A stretch of 64,000 bases of DNA from NCBI RefSeq assembly GCF_020866965.1, contig NZ_JAJATX010000003.1, positions 62,001 through 126,000 of the forward strand, given 5' to 3'. Of the stretch, positions 17,552-29,790 are shown piece by piece. A program made the position numbers and the translations under genes. Within the stretch, counting starts at the first letter, position 1; the number at the start of each line of letters is the position of its first letter. Source of the DNA: Microvirga roseola. GTDB taxonomy: Bacteria > Pseudomonadota > Alphaproteobacteria > Rhizobiales > Beijerinckiaceae. The notes beneath the pieces were generated by a model, which ran no database searches, was not told the origin of the DNA, and was given only the letters and a program-made list of their open reading frames with translations.

Positions 17552-20500
17552 ATGAGCCCCGTTTCTGGCGCGACCCTGCCCTTCAACCCTCCTTTCGCAG
17601 AGGATGACAAGGCCCTCGCGGCCCGCCTTCTCGCCACTGCCCGGCTCTCGCCGGAGCGGGAGAAGCGCGTCGACGAGCAGGCCGCCCGGTTGGTCGAGGC
17701 GATCCGCGCCAAGGGCGGCGGGCTTGGCGGCGTCGAGGAGATGCTGCGGGAATACGCGCTTTCCACCAAGGAGGGCCTCGCCCTCATGGTGCTGGCCGAG
17801 GCCCTGCTGAGGGTGCCGGATGCGGCCACCGCCAACCGCCTGATCGAGGACAAGCTGGGGCAGGCCGATTTCGCGGGTCACGAGGCCAAGTCCGACGCTT
17901 TCCTCGTCTCCGCCTCGGCCTGGGCTCTCGGCATCACGGCGCGGGTGATCCAGCCCGGCGAGACGCCGGAGGGCATCCTGCGCCAGCTCACCAAGCGGCT
18001 CGGCCTTCCCGCCGTGCGCACCGCTACACGCCAGGCCATGCGGGTCATGGGCAATCATTTCGTGCTCGGCCAGACCATCGAGGAGGCCCTGAAGCGGGCC
18101 GGCTCCTCCAAGGGCCGGGTCTATCGCTATTCCTTCGACATGCTGGGCGAAGGCGCCCGCACCGCCGAGGATGCCCGCCGCTACTTCGACTCGTATGCCT
18201 CCGCCATCGACGCCATCGGGCGGTCCGCCGGCAATGAGCCCCTGCCGAACCGCCCCGGGATCTCGGTGAAGCTCTCCGCGCTCCACCCGCGCTACGAGGC
18301 CACGAGCCGGGAGCGGGTCATGCGCGAGCTCGTGCCGCTCGTGATCGGGCTGGCGCGCAAGGCGAAGTCCTACGACCTCAACTTCACCATCGATGCGGAG
18401 GAGGCCGACCGGCTCGAACTCTCCCTCGAAGTGATCGAGGCCGTGCTCGCCGATCCGTCCCTCACCGACTGGAAGGGTTTCGGGCTTGCCATTCAGGCCT
18501 ACCAGAAGCGCGCGGGCTCCGTGGTCGACGCCATCGCCGCCATGGCGGAGCGCTATGATCGCCAGCTCATGGTGCGCCTCGTGAAGGGCGCCTATTGGGA
18601 CACGGAGGTGAAGCGGGCCCAGGAGCGCGGGCTCGACGACTATCCGGTCTTCACCCGCAAGGCGATGACGGATCTCCACTACATGGCCTGCGCCGAGAAG
18701 ATGCTGTCGCTTCGCCCGCGCATCTACCCGCAATTCGCCACGCACAATGCGCTGACCGTCGCCTCCATCATCGAGCGGGCGGGCGGCACGGAGGGCTACG
18801 AGTTCCAGCGCCTGCACGGCATGGGCGAGGCGCTCTATGCGCGCCTGCTCGAGGACAAGCCGGGTCTTGCCTGCCGTGCCTATGCGCCGGTCGGCGGTCA
18901 TCGCGATCTCCTCGCCTATCTGGTGCGCCGCCTGCTGGAAAACGGTGCGAACTCTTCCTTCGTCTCGGTTGCGGCCGACCCTAACGTTCCTGTCGAGGCG
19001 CTGCTGAAACGGCCTGCCGACATTATCGTCTCGGCCGATAAGGCGCGGCATCCCAAGCTGCCGCTGCCGCGTGATCTCTACGGCCCGAATCGCGCCAATT
19101 CGCGAGGCGTCGAGTTCGGGCACCGAGCCTCGCTCGACGCGCTGCTCGCCGAGATCGCAAAAAGCCCACAGCAGGGCTTCAGGGCCGAGCCTCTGATCGA
19201 CGGCAAGGCGACCCCCGGTACGTCGCGCCCGGTCGCAAGCCCCATCGACGGCAGCACCGTCGCGGGACAGGTGACGGAGGCCTCGCCGGAAGTCGCCGAC
19301 CGCGCCATGGCTGCGGCCCGCGCCGGTTTCACGGCTTGGAACCGGACGGCGGCCGACACCCGCGCCAAGGCGCTGCAGCGCGCGGCCGATCTCCTGGAGG
19401 AGCGCCGCGGAGCGCTGCTGCAGTTGCTGCAGCTGGAAGCCGGCAAGACCCTCGACGATGCCCTCTCCGAGGTTCGCGAGGCGGTGGACTTCCTGCGCTA
19501 CTATGCCGTTCAGGGCCGCACGCTCTTCGGGGTTGGCGAGACGATGCCGGGGCCGACCGGCGAGAGCAACGTGCTGCGGCTGCGCGGGCGCGGCGTCTTC
19601 GTGGCGATCTCGCCCTGGAACTTCCCGCTCGCCATCTTCCTCGGCCAAGTCGGCGCAGCGCTCATGGCGGGCAATGCGGTCGTGGCGAAGCCTGCCGAGC
19701 AGACGCCGCTGATCGCGGATCTCGCCGTGCGCATCCTGCACGAGGCCGGCGTGCCGAAGACCGCCCTTCACCTCGTGCCAGGGGATGGGCGTGTCGGAGC
19801 GCGCCTTGTCGAGCACAAGGACGTGGCAGGCGTGGTCTTCACGGGCTCGACCGAAGTGGCGCGCATCATCAATCGCACGCTCGCGAACAAGGATGCCGCC
19901 GTCGTGCCGCTGATTGCGGAGACCGGGGGCATTAACGCCATGATCGTGGACGCGACTGCCCTTCCTGAGCAGGTAGCGGACGATGTCGTGACTTCCGCCT
20001 TCCGTTCCGCTGGCCAGCGCTGCTCGGCGCTTCGCCTGCTCTGCGTGCAGGAGGATGTCGCCGACCGGATGATCGAGATGATCGCCGGCAACGCCCGTGA
20101 GCTGAAGATTGCGGATCCGCGCGAGATTTCGACCCATGTGGGACCGGTCATCGACCGCGAGGCGAAGGACAAGCTCGACGCGCATATCGCGGCGATGAAG
20201 CGGCAGGCGAAGGTCCATTACGCAGGCGAGGCCCCGGCCGCCGGCACCTACGTGGCGCCGCATATCTTCGAGCTCAACAAGCCGCACGATCTCGCCCAGG
20301 AAGTGTTCGGCCCGGTTCTCCATGTGGTGCGCTACAAGGCGGGCCGGCTGGAGGAGATCCTTCAGGCCATCGAGGGCACGCGCTACGGCCTGACGCTCGG
20401 CGTTCATTCCCGCATAGACGCCACGGTGGCGCGGGTCGTCGAGGCTCTGTCGGTCGGCAACGTCTACGTCAATCGGAACATGATCGGCGCGGTGGTCGGT

Positions 20501-20650
20501 GTTCAGCCCTTCGGCGGCCACGGCCTCTCCGGCACCGGCCCGAAGGCGGGCGGTCCGCACTACCTCCTGCGATTCGCCACCGAGCAGACGGTGACGATCA
20601 ACACGGCGGCTGCGGGCGGCAATGCGAACCTGATCGCAATGGGGGAGTAA
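17552..20650 (+). CDS. putA: Bifunctional proline dehydrogenase / delta-1-pyrroline-5-carboxylate dehydrogenase PutA
   Basis: PutA oxidises proline to glutamate in two steps with channelled P5C. The 1032-residue protein has the FAD-dependent proline dehydrogenase barrel in the first half (LSALHPRYE and LVKGAYWDTEVKRAQ motifs, with RAYAPVGGHRDLLAYLVRRL) and an aldehyde dehydrogenase domain in the second half (WNFPLAIFLGQ, Glu790 in ETGG, catalytic Cys824 in SAGQRCSALR). The N terminus starts directly with the arm region and lacks the ribbon-helix-helix DNA-binding domain of enteric trifunctional PutA. Length about 1030 matches the minimalist bifunctional type. Control is expected through PutR. 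Confidence 0.98.
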   Translation: MSPVSGATLPFNPPFAEDDKALAARLLATARLSPEREKRVDEQAARLVEAIRAKGGGLGGVEEMLREYALSTKEGLALMVLAEALLRVPDAATANRLIEDKLGQADFAGHEAKSDAFLVSASAWALGITARVIQPGETPEGILRQLTKRLGLPAVRTATRQAMRVMGNHFVLGQTIEEALKRAGSSKGRVYRYSFDMLGEGARTAEDARRYFDSYASAIDAIGRSAGNEPLPNRPGISVKLSALHPRYEATSRERVMRELVPLVIGLARKAKSYDLNFTIDAEEADRLELSLEVIEAVLADPSLTDWKGFGLAIQAYQKRAGSVVDAIAAMAERYDRQLMVRLVKGAYWDTEVKRAQERGLDDYPVFTRKAMTDLHYMACAEKMLSLRPRIYPQFATHNALTVASIIERAGGTEGYEFQRLHGMGEALYARLLEDKPGLACRAYAPVGGHRDLLAYLVRRLLENGANSSFVSVAADPNVPVEALLKRPADIIVSADKARHPKLPLPRDLYGPNRANSRGVEFGHRASLDALLAEIAKSPQQGFRAEPLIDGKATPGTSRPVASPIDGSTVAGQVTEASPEVADRAMAAARAGFTAWNRTAADTRAKALQRAADLLEERRGALLQLLQLEAGKTLDDALSEVREAVDFLRYYAVQGRTLFGVGETMPGPTGESNVLRLRGRGVFVAISPWNFPLAIFLGQVGAALMAGNAVVAKPAEQTPLIADLAVRILHEAGVPKTALHLVPGDGRVGARLVEHKDVAGVVFTGSTEVARIINRTLANKDAAVVPLIAETGGINAMIVDATALPEQVADDVVTSAFRSAGQRCSALRLLCVQEDVADRMIEMIAGNARELKIADPREISTHVGPVIDREAKDKLDAHIAAMKRQAKVHYAGEAPAAGTYVAPHIFELNKPHDLAQEVFGPVLHVVRYKAGRLEEILQAIEGTRYGLTLGVHSRIDATVARVVEALSVGNVYVNRNMIGAVVGVQPFGGHGLSGTGPKAGGPHYLLRFATEQTVTINTAAAGGNANLIAMGE

Positions 20651-20659
20651 GCACGAACT

Positions 20660-20805
20660 CCCTCTCCCGTTTGGGAGAGGGCCGGGGTGAGGGCAGGCCG
20701 TTGCCGAATGGGACGCCGTGATCTCTGCCTCGTCGCCCATTCGGGACGGAGCTTCACCTTAACCGCAATCCCTCACCCCTGCCCCTCTCCCGCCCGGGAG
20801 AGGGG
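20660..20805. repeat. Paired inverted REP-like elements with a central inverted repeat
   Basis: Two copies of a CCCTCTCCC/GGGAGAGGG hairpin lie in opposite orientation: 20660-20681 followed by CCGGGGTGAGGG, and 20782-20805 preceded by CCCTCACCCC. Between them CCGAATGGG (20704-20712) is matched by CCCATTCGG (20736-20744). The arrangement is that of a bacterial interspersed mosaic element between the convergent putA and 2H phosphoesterase genes. The right copy reaches into the last codons of the phosphoesterase gene. Confidence 0.8.
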
Positions 20806-21327
20806 TTCTGTATCGGTGGTGACGAATCTGAATTCCTGCACCTTCTCCCACGGACCGCCGCGGTACCACCACAGGTCAAGCCCGACACCGGTGACCTGAT
20901 ACGGTTGGAAGCTCCCGCCCAGCTCTTCCAGAAGGGCTCTGGCGGCAGCGGGGTGGACCTTGTTCTGCACCGTCACGTGGGGCTGATGGATCTGACGGTC
21001 CTGGGGCTTGAGCCAATCGTTCCACTTCAGCGCGAGAGAGCGGCGCATCTCGGCGAGTTCGGGTGATGTCAGCCCATAGGCGACGCCGCGTCCGAGGGGG
21101 CGCAGGCCTGTGACTTCGAGCGGAAACGCGCGCTGGAGCGCGGCGCTCGCCTCGATGTCCTGCCGGATCGTGAAAAGATGCTCGCCCGGCAGGTTGTGAA
21201 ACAGCGTCAGGTGCGCCGGGATGAAGTTCCGCTTAGGCGGGAAATAGCGTCGCCTCTGTGCATCGAAGAAGGCGAAGGAGCGCTCGTCGAAGGCAAGTGT
21301 CAGGATGAGCGGGTCTGCATGGTCCAT
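20773..21327 (-). CDS. 2'-5' RNA ligase / 2H phosphoesterase family protein
   Basis: This 184-residue protein has the two HxT/S-type motifs of the 2H superfamily: AHLTLFH (near residue 40) and PHVTVQN (near residue 125). These enzymes ligate or hydrolyse 2',5' or cyclic phosphodiester bonds in RNA or nucleotides. The start at 21327 (MDHADPLILTLAF) places the first strand where the family begins. It directly abuts the T-run of the atpC terminator and has no visible Shine-Dalgarno. The final residues (EPLSRAGEGQG) and the stop codon lie inside the REP-like repeat. The physiological substrate is unknown. Confidence 0.83.
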   Translation of the reverse strand: MDHADPLILTLAFDERSFAFFDAQRRRYFPPKRNFIPAHLTLFHNLPGEHLFTIRQDIEASAALQRAFPLEVTGLRPLGRGVAYGLTSPELAEMRRSLALKWNDWLKPQDRQIHQPHVTVQNKVHPAAARALLEELGGSFQPYQVTGVGLDLWWYRGGPWEKVQEFRFVTTDTEPLSRAGEGQG

Positions 21328-21357
21328 GAAAAGAAAAACCCGGCTCGGGGCCGGGTT
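21328..21357 (-). terminator. atpC: Rho-independent terminator of the atp operon
   Basis: On the minus strand AACCCGGC, loop CCCGA, GCCGGGTT is followed by TTTCTTTTC. It begins only a few nucleotides after the atpC stop codon. Its T-run ends exactly where the ATG of the 2H phosphoesterase gene begins. Confidence 0.9.
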
Positions 21358-21365
21358 GTTTCCAC

Positions 21366-21767
21366 TTACATGTTCAGCGCCGCCTTGGCTTCGCGGAGCT
21401 GCGCGATGGCCGCTTCCGCCGCGTGCTTGGCGGCCGGGTCGCTGGTGGCGTCCCAGGCCATCTCGGCCTGGAGGATCTCGTGATCTAGGATTTCCTGCGT
21501 CAACTCCTCGGCCGGCATGGCGCGCTCGGCCAGGACGGTGAGGCCGTTCTGATTGATGTCGGCGAAGCCGCCGCGTACCAGGACCCGACGGCCGTTGCCG
21601 GGCGTGTTCGTGATGACGAGGAAGCCGGTCTTGAGAGCCGTCATGGTCGGCGCATGGCCGGCGAGAACCGTCATGTCGCCCTCGGTGGCGGGCAGTACGA
21701 CCGCATCGACGTCGCCTGAGAACAGCACACGCTCGGGAGAGACGAGTTCGAAACTGAAGGTGGCCAT
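21366..21767 (-). CDS. atpC: F1 ATP synthase epsilon subunit
   Basis: AtpC (133 residues) is the epsilon subunit of the F1 central stalk, which couples rotation and inhibits ATP hydrolysis. The N-terminal beta-sandwich is clear (FSFELVSPERVLFSGDVDAV and VLPATEGDMTVLAGHAPT). The C-terminal helical hairpin (about 90-133) is present and ends KAALNM. It is the last gene of the atp operon and lies 112 nt after atpD across a strong hairpin. A terminator follows at once. Confidence 0.97.
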   Translation of the reverse strand: MATFSFELVSPERVLFSGDVDAVVLPATEGDMTVLAGHAPTMTALKTGFLVITNTPGNGRRVLVRGGFADINQNGLTVLAERAMPAEELTQEILDHEILQAEMAWDATSDPAAKHAAEAAIAQLREAKAALNM

Positions 21768-21837
21768 TTGAGCTTCTCGTCATCCGTCCGCTGGGAGGAG
21801 CGGGCCGGGATCGTTGGAGACAGGCTTGATAAAGCAG

Positions 21838-21865
21838 TCCCGAGGCGTGCAGGCACGCCTCGGGA
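21838..21865 (-). other. 13-bp hairpin in the atpD-atpC spacer
   Basis: TCCCGAGGCGTGC and its complement are separated by only two bases. The stem is perfect and lies in the transcribed gap between atpD and atpC. No T-run follows on the minus strand, so it is more likely an RNA-stability or processing element than a terminator. Confidence 0.7.
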
Positions 21866-21879
21866 CAATGCCGAACAGA

Positions 21880-24226
<2,347 letters not shown>

Positions 24227-24263
24227 CGAGCGGCCCTACCCTCTCCGGAAACCCGGTTGGATC

Positions 24264-25792
<1,529 letters not shown>

Positions 25793-25793
<1 letters not shown>

Positions 25794-26365
25794 CAGCGGA
25801 CCTCTTTCATCGCTAGACGAATGGAATTGAGTTTGGTGCGCACCGAAGCATCCACCATGCGGGAGCCCATCTTCACGATGAGACCGCCGATGAGGCTCGG
25901 GTCGATCTTGACGTCCACGGAGACGTCAGCCTTGGCGACGTCGCGCAGCGCCGCCTTGATTTCGTTGAGAACGGTGTCGGAAGGCGCCTCGGCCAGGATC
26001 ACCTGAGCCCGTACGATGCCCTTGGCGTCGGACACCAGGTTCTGATAGGCGCGGATCATGTCCGGCAGAGCAAAAAGGCGGCGCTTGGAAGCCACGAGGC
26101 GGATGAAATTGCCCGCCAGGCCCGAGATGCCAGCCCTCTCGAGGAGGACATCCACTACGCGGGACTGCTCCTCAGCCGTGAAAATGGGATTGCGGACCAG
26201 ACGCTGCAAGTCCTCGCTGCCACGGATCATCTGGCCGAAGCGATCGAGATCGCCGGCGACGGCGTCCACGGCATTCGCTTCCCGGGCGAGCTCGAACAGC
26301 GCCGACGCGTAGCGCTGTGCCACGCCCGACAGGAGGGGTCCTTCTTGGGAACCGCTTTGCGCCAC
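25793..26365 (-). CDS. atpH: F1 ATP synthase delta subunit
   Basis: AtpH (190 residues) is the delta/OSCP stator subunit that ties F1 to the peripheral stalk. The N-terminal domain shows [13 protein letters not shown], and the C-terminal part ends [20 protein letters not shown], both standard. It is the first gene of atpHAGDC. No F0 genes (atpB, E, F) are nearby, as in other alphaproteobacteria where F0 is encoded elsewhere. Confidence 0.97.
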
Positions 26366-26588
26366 GTAATCGTCTCTCTCAAGTTACGGATCTCTGACCG
26401 GAGAAGCCTTGGGGCCAAGGCTTTCGGGAAACCCGTCAGGTCGATGGAAGTGAGCCCAGGCGAGGACTGTCCCGCCCGTCAGGCGGGGGTGCACTAACAT
26501 GGGTTTTCAGCAGGCGCAAGGCGACCTGAGCGCTACGCGCGATAACATCTCGGGCAGAGGTGGGATTCAGGGTTAAGACGCGCTCGGA
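26366..26588 (-). promoter_or_regulatory. atp operon upstream region with two hairpins
   Basis: The 223-nt gap between priA and atpH holds a perfect inverted repeat AAGCCTTGG-GG-CCAAGGCTT at 26404-26423, about 40 nt before the atpH start, and a shorter CCCGCC/GGCGGG hairpin near 26471-26487. The atp promoter should lie here, but no convincing -35/-10 pair was picked out. Confidence 0.5.
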
Positions 26589-28751
26589 TCACAGGAAGCT
26601 CTGAGGATCCACGTCGATGGCGACCCGGGTGTTGCCTCGGGTCTTCGGGCAGCGGGTCATCCAGTCGCGCAAATATCCCTGAAGGTCGACCTCACGCTCC
26701 GTCTTGACCAGCAGCCGGTAGCGATAGCGACCCCGGATCAGGGCGAGCGGGGCCTCGGCGGGGCCGAGCACGGCGACCCCGGGCGGCGGCTCCGCCGCAA
26801 GGGCCATGGCGCGGGCGTGCCCCTCCGCCGCCTCCCGCTCCGTAGCGGAAACGATAAGGGAGGCGAGCCGCCCGAAGGGGGGCAGGCCCGCCATTTCGCG
26901 GACCCGGGTCTCCTCTCGATAGAACCGCTCGGCGTCCCCCGAGACCAGGGCCGCGATGACCGGGTGGTCCGGCTGCCAGGTCTGGACCAGGGCCCGCCCC
27001 GGCTTCTCGCCGCGCCCGGCGCGGCCCGTGACCTGCTGGAGGAGCTGGAAAGTGCGCTCGGCCGCCCGCGGATCGCCGGAAGTCAGGCCGATATCCGCGT
27101 CCAGCACCCCGACCAGGGTCATGAGCGGAAAGTTGTGCCCCTTTGCGACGAGCTGGGTGCCGATGACGATGTCGAACTGGCCTGCCGCGATGGCGGCGAG
27201 CTCCGCCCGCAGCCGCTCCGTGCCGCCGGGCATATCGCTGGAGAGCACGATGCAGCGCCTGTCGGGAAAGAGCTCAGCCACCTCTTCTGCGATCCGCTCC
27301 ACGCCCGGCCCGCAGGGGACCAGCGAATCGATGCTGCCGCACTCGACGCAGGCCTGAGGCACCCGCTCCACATGTCCGCAATGGTGGCAGACGAGGGAGC
27401 GCCGGAAGCGGTGCTCCACGAGCCAGGCCGAACAGTTCGGACATTCGTAGCGGTGGGCGCAGGACCGGCAGAGGGTGAGCGGGGCATAGCCGCGCCGGTT
27501 GAGGAAGAGCAGCGCCTGCTCACCCTGCTCCACCGTCTGCTCGACGGCGGTCACGAGCGTGGGCGAGAGCCAGCGCCCTTTCGGGATGGTTTCCTTGCGC
27601 AGGTCCACGGTCCGGATCTGCGGGAGGGAGCGCCCGCCGAACCGTTCGGGAAGGCGCACATGGCGGTAGCGCCCGCGCTCCACATTGACCCGGCTCTCGA
27701 TGGAGGGCGTGGCGGACGCCAGAATCACGGGGGCATTCTCGATCTTGCCCCGAACGACCGCCATGTCGCGGGCGTGGTAATGCACCCCGTCGTCCTGCTT
27801 GTAGGCGGTCTCGTGCTCCTCATCGACCACGATGAGACCGAGATCGGCGTAAGGCAGGAACAGGGCCGACCGGGCGCCCGCGACCACCTTCACCTCGCCC
27901 GATGCGATGCCGGCATAAAGGCGCTCGCGCTTGCGGCCGGTCACGCCCGAATGCCAGGTGGCGGGCTTGACCCCGAACCGGGCCGAGAACCGGTCGAGGA
28001 ACTGGGCGGTGAGCGCGATCTCGGGCATGAGAATCAGCGCCTGCCTGCCCTTACGCACGGCTTCGGCCACCGCCTCGAAATAGACCTCCGTCTTGCCGGA
28101 CCCGGTGACGCCTTCAAGCAGGATGACGGGCGGGTGCTCCTCGGCCAGGGCGGCGACGAGCGTGTCGGCGGCCGATTGCTGCCCGTCCGAGAGGCCCGCC
28201 TTGCCGAAATCGGGATCGGGCCTTTCGGCCACCGGTTCCTGGAGCAGAGCGACCGTCTCGAGCGTCCCCTCGTCGATCAGCCCGTCGACGACTCCGACGC
28301 TGACGCCCGCCTCCTGGGCGAGTTCGCGCTTGAGGCGCACCAGCCCGCTCTCGGCCGCCGCGATGACGCGCTGGCGGGCCGGGGTCATGCGCTTGGGCAA
28401 AGCGCCGGAGAGCTTTACCCCGACTCGGACCACCTCCGGACGGTCGCCGTCGGGAAGCTTGAGGCCCATGGCGAGCGCCGAACCCTTGGGCGCCAGAGTA
28501 TACCAGGCCACCCAGTCCAGGAATTTGCGCATCGTGGGCGACAGGCTCGGCGCGTCGATGACCTCCGTCACCTTCTTGAGGTTTCCCCCCTGCCCTTCCC
28601 GCAAGCCCCAGACGACGCCCGCCACCTCGCGGGTGGCCAGCGGCACCTGCACCACGTCCCCCTCCTCGAGGGCGAGGCCATCCGGCACGGCATAGGAATA
28701 GGCCGTGTCCAGCGCCAGCGGGATGAGGACATCGGCAATGCGGGCTGTCAT
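26589..28751 (-). CDS. priA: Primosomal protein N' (PriA helicase)
   Basis: PriA (720 residues) restarts stalled replication forks by binding branched DNA and loading DnaB. The N-terminal 3'-DNA-binding domain (ALDTAYSYAVPDG) is followed by the helicase core with Walker A GVTGSGKTEVYF, LILMPEIALT, the DEEH box in VVDEEHETAYKQDD and ILASATPSIES. An insertion of eight cysteines for two zinc ions is seen (CRSCAHRYECPNC, CHHCGH, ACVECGS). It also has QVTGRAGRG of motif VI. It is divergent from xerC with 55 nt between. Confidence 0.97.
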   Translation of the reverse strand: MTARIADVLIPLALDTAYSYAVPDGLALEEGDVVQVPLATREVAGVVWGLREGQGGNLKKVTEVIDAPSLSPTMRKFLDWVAWYTLAPKGSALAMGLKLPDGDRPEVVRVGVKLSGALPKRMTPARQRVIAAAESGLVRLKRELAQEAGVSVGVVDGLIDEGTLETVALLQEPVAERPDPDFGKAGLSDGQQSAADTLVAALAEEHPPVILLEGVTGSGKTEVYFEAVAEAVRKGRQALILMPEIALTAQFLDRFSARFGVKPATWHSGVTGRKRERLYAGIASGEVKVVAGARSALFLPYADLGLIVVDEEHETAYKQDDGVHYHARDMAVVRGKIENAPVILASATPSIESRVNVERGRYRHVRLPERFGGRSLPQIRTVDLRKETIPKGRWLSPTLVTAVEQTVEQGEQALLFLNRRGYAPLTLCRSCAHRYECPNCSAWLVEHRFRRSLVCHHCGHVERVPQACVECGSIDSLVPCGPGVERIAEEVAELFPDRRCIVLSSDMPGGTERLRAELAAIAAGQFDIVIGTQLVAKGHNFPLMTLVGVLDADIGLTSGDPRAAERTFQLLQQVTGRAGRGEKPGRALVQTWQPDHPVIAALVSGDAERFYREETRVREMAGLPPFGRLASLIVSATEREAAEGHARAMALAAEPPPGVAVLGPAEAPLALIRGRYRYRLLVKTEREVDLQGYLRDWMTRCPKTRGNTRVAIDVDPQSFL

Positions 28752-28806
28752 TCGGAAGGAGTTAACCTGTGCCTGTTATGGGTCCTGCCTTGCATAAAGC
28801 GGGACC

Positions 28807-29790
28807 ATGTCAAGCAGCGATTCGAAAATGGCCGCAGAGCTCGCCCTTCCCGGTGCGGCGGATACGCAGCGGGAAACGATGGCCTGGCTCGCCTCGCTGG
28901 CCAAGGAGCGACGGCTGTCCCCCAAGACCGTCGAGGCCTATGCCCGAGACCTGAGGCAGTTTCTCGCCTTCCTGACGAATCACTTAGGCGAGCCGCCGGG
29001 CGTGAAGGCGGTGCTCGGCTTGAAGCCTCTCGACATCCGCTCCTTCCTCGCCGCCCGGCGCATGGATGCGGTGGGAAGCCGCTCCCTCATGCGCCAGCTC
29101 GCGGCTCTGCGCTCCTTCGCCCGGCACCTCGAGCGGGAGGGCCATGGCACGGCCTCGGCTTTTGCGGCGATTCGCACCCCGAAGGTGGACAAGAACCTGC
29201 CCCGGCCCCTTTCCGCCTCCTCGGCGGTGGCCGTGACGGATAGGGAGACGCGGGCGGACGAGAGCCGCAAGCCCTGGATCCTGGCGCGGGATGCCGCCGT
29301 CCTCTCGCTTCTCTACGGGGCGGGCCTGCGCATTTCCGAAGCGCTCGGCCTCCAGCGGCGCGATGCGCCGATCCATGGAACCGACACGATCACGGTCACC
29401 GGGAAGGGCGGCAAGATGCGCAGCGTCCCCGTGATCCCGCCGATCCAGCGGGCAGTGGAGGAGTATCTCCATCTCTGTCCCTACCCGCTTTCACCGGAGG
29501 GGCCGCTTTTCGTGGGCGCGCGCGGCGGACCGCTTTCCCCGCGCATCATCCAGTTGGCCGTCGAGGAGCTCCGCGGCGCTCTAGGTCTCCCCGACAGCGC
29601 CACGCCTCATGCCCTGCGCCACTCCTTCGCCACGCATCTTCTGGCCAAGGGCGGCGACCTGCGCGGCATCCAAGAGCTTCTCGGTCATGCCTCGCTCTCG
29701 ACCACGCAGCTCTACACGAAGGTGGATGCAGCGCGGCTCATGGATGCGTTCAATGCGGCGCATCCGCGGGCTGGCTACAAGACTCCATAG
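28807..29790 (+). CDS. xerC: Tyrosine recombinase XerC
   Basis: XerC (327 residues) acts with XerD at dif to resolve chromosome dimers at the septum. The N-terminal SAM-like DNA-binding domain (ETMAWLASLAKERRLSPKTV) is followed by the catalytic domain with Arg175 (GAGLRISEAL), the HALRHSFATHLL box, GH in ELLGHASLS and the nucleophile Tyr303 in TTQLYTKVD. Divergence from priA and a complete catalytic set favour the housekeeping recombinase over a phage integrase. Its 3' end overlaps the convergent glycosyltransferase by 16 nt. Confidence 0.93.
   Translation: MSSSDSKMAAELALPGAADTQRETMAWLASLAKERRLSPKTVEAYARDLRQFLAFLTNHLGEPPGVKAVLGLKPLDIRSFLAARRMDAVGSRSLMRQLAALRSFARHLEREGHGTASAFAAIRTPKVDKNLPRPLSASSAVAVTDRETRADESRKPWILARDAAVLSLLYGAGLRISEALGLQRRDAPIHGTDTITVTGKGGKMRSVPVIPPIQRAVEEYLHLCPYPLSPEGPLFVGARGGPLSPRIIQLAVEELRGALGLPDSATPHALRHSFATHLLAKGGDLRGIQELLGHASLSTTQLYTKVDAARLMDAFNAAHPRAGYKTP

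Noticed and set aside
17324-20740. Very long open frame (1138 codons) on the minus strand opposite putA
   Set aside because: It is antisense to a full, well-conserved PutA, rich in Arg/His/Gly/Asp with no domain. High GC makes such frames common.
26471-26487. Terminator between priA and atpH
   Set aside because: The CCCGCC/GGCGGG stem has no T-run on the minus strand.
28807-29790. Tyrosine recombinase as a phage or island integrase
   Set aside because: Its placement opposite priA and its XerC-like sequence favour the housekeeping enzyme.
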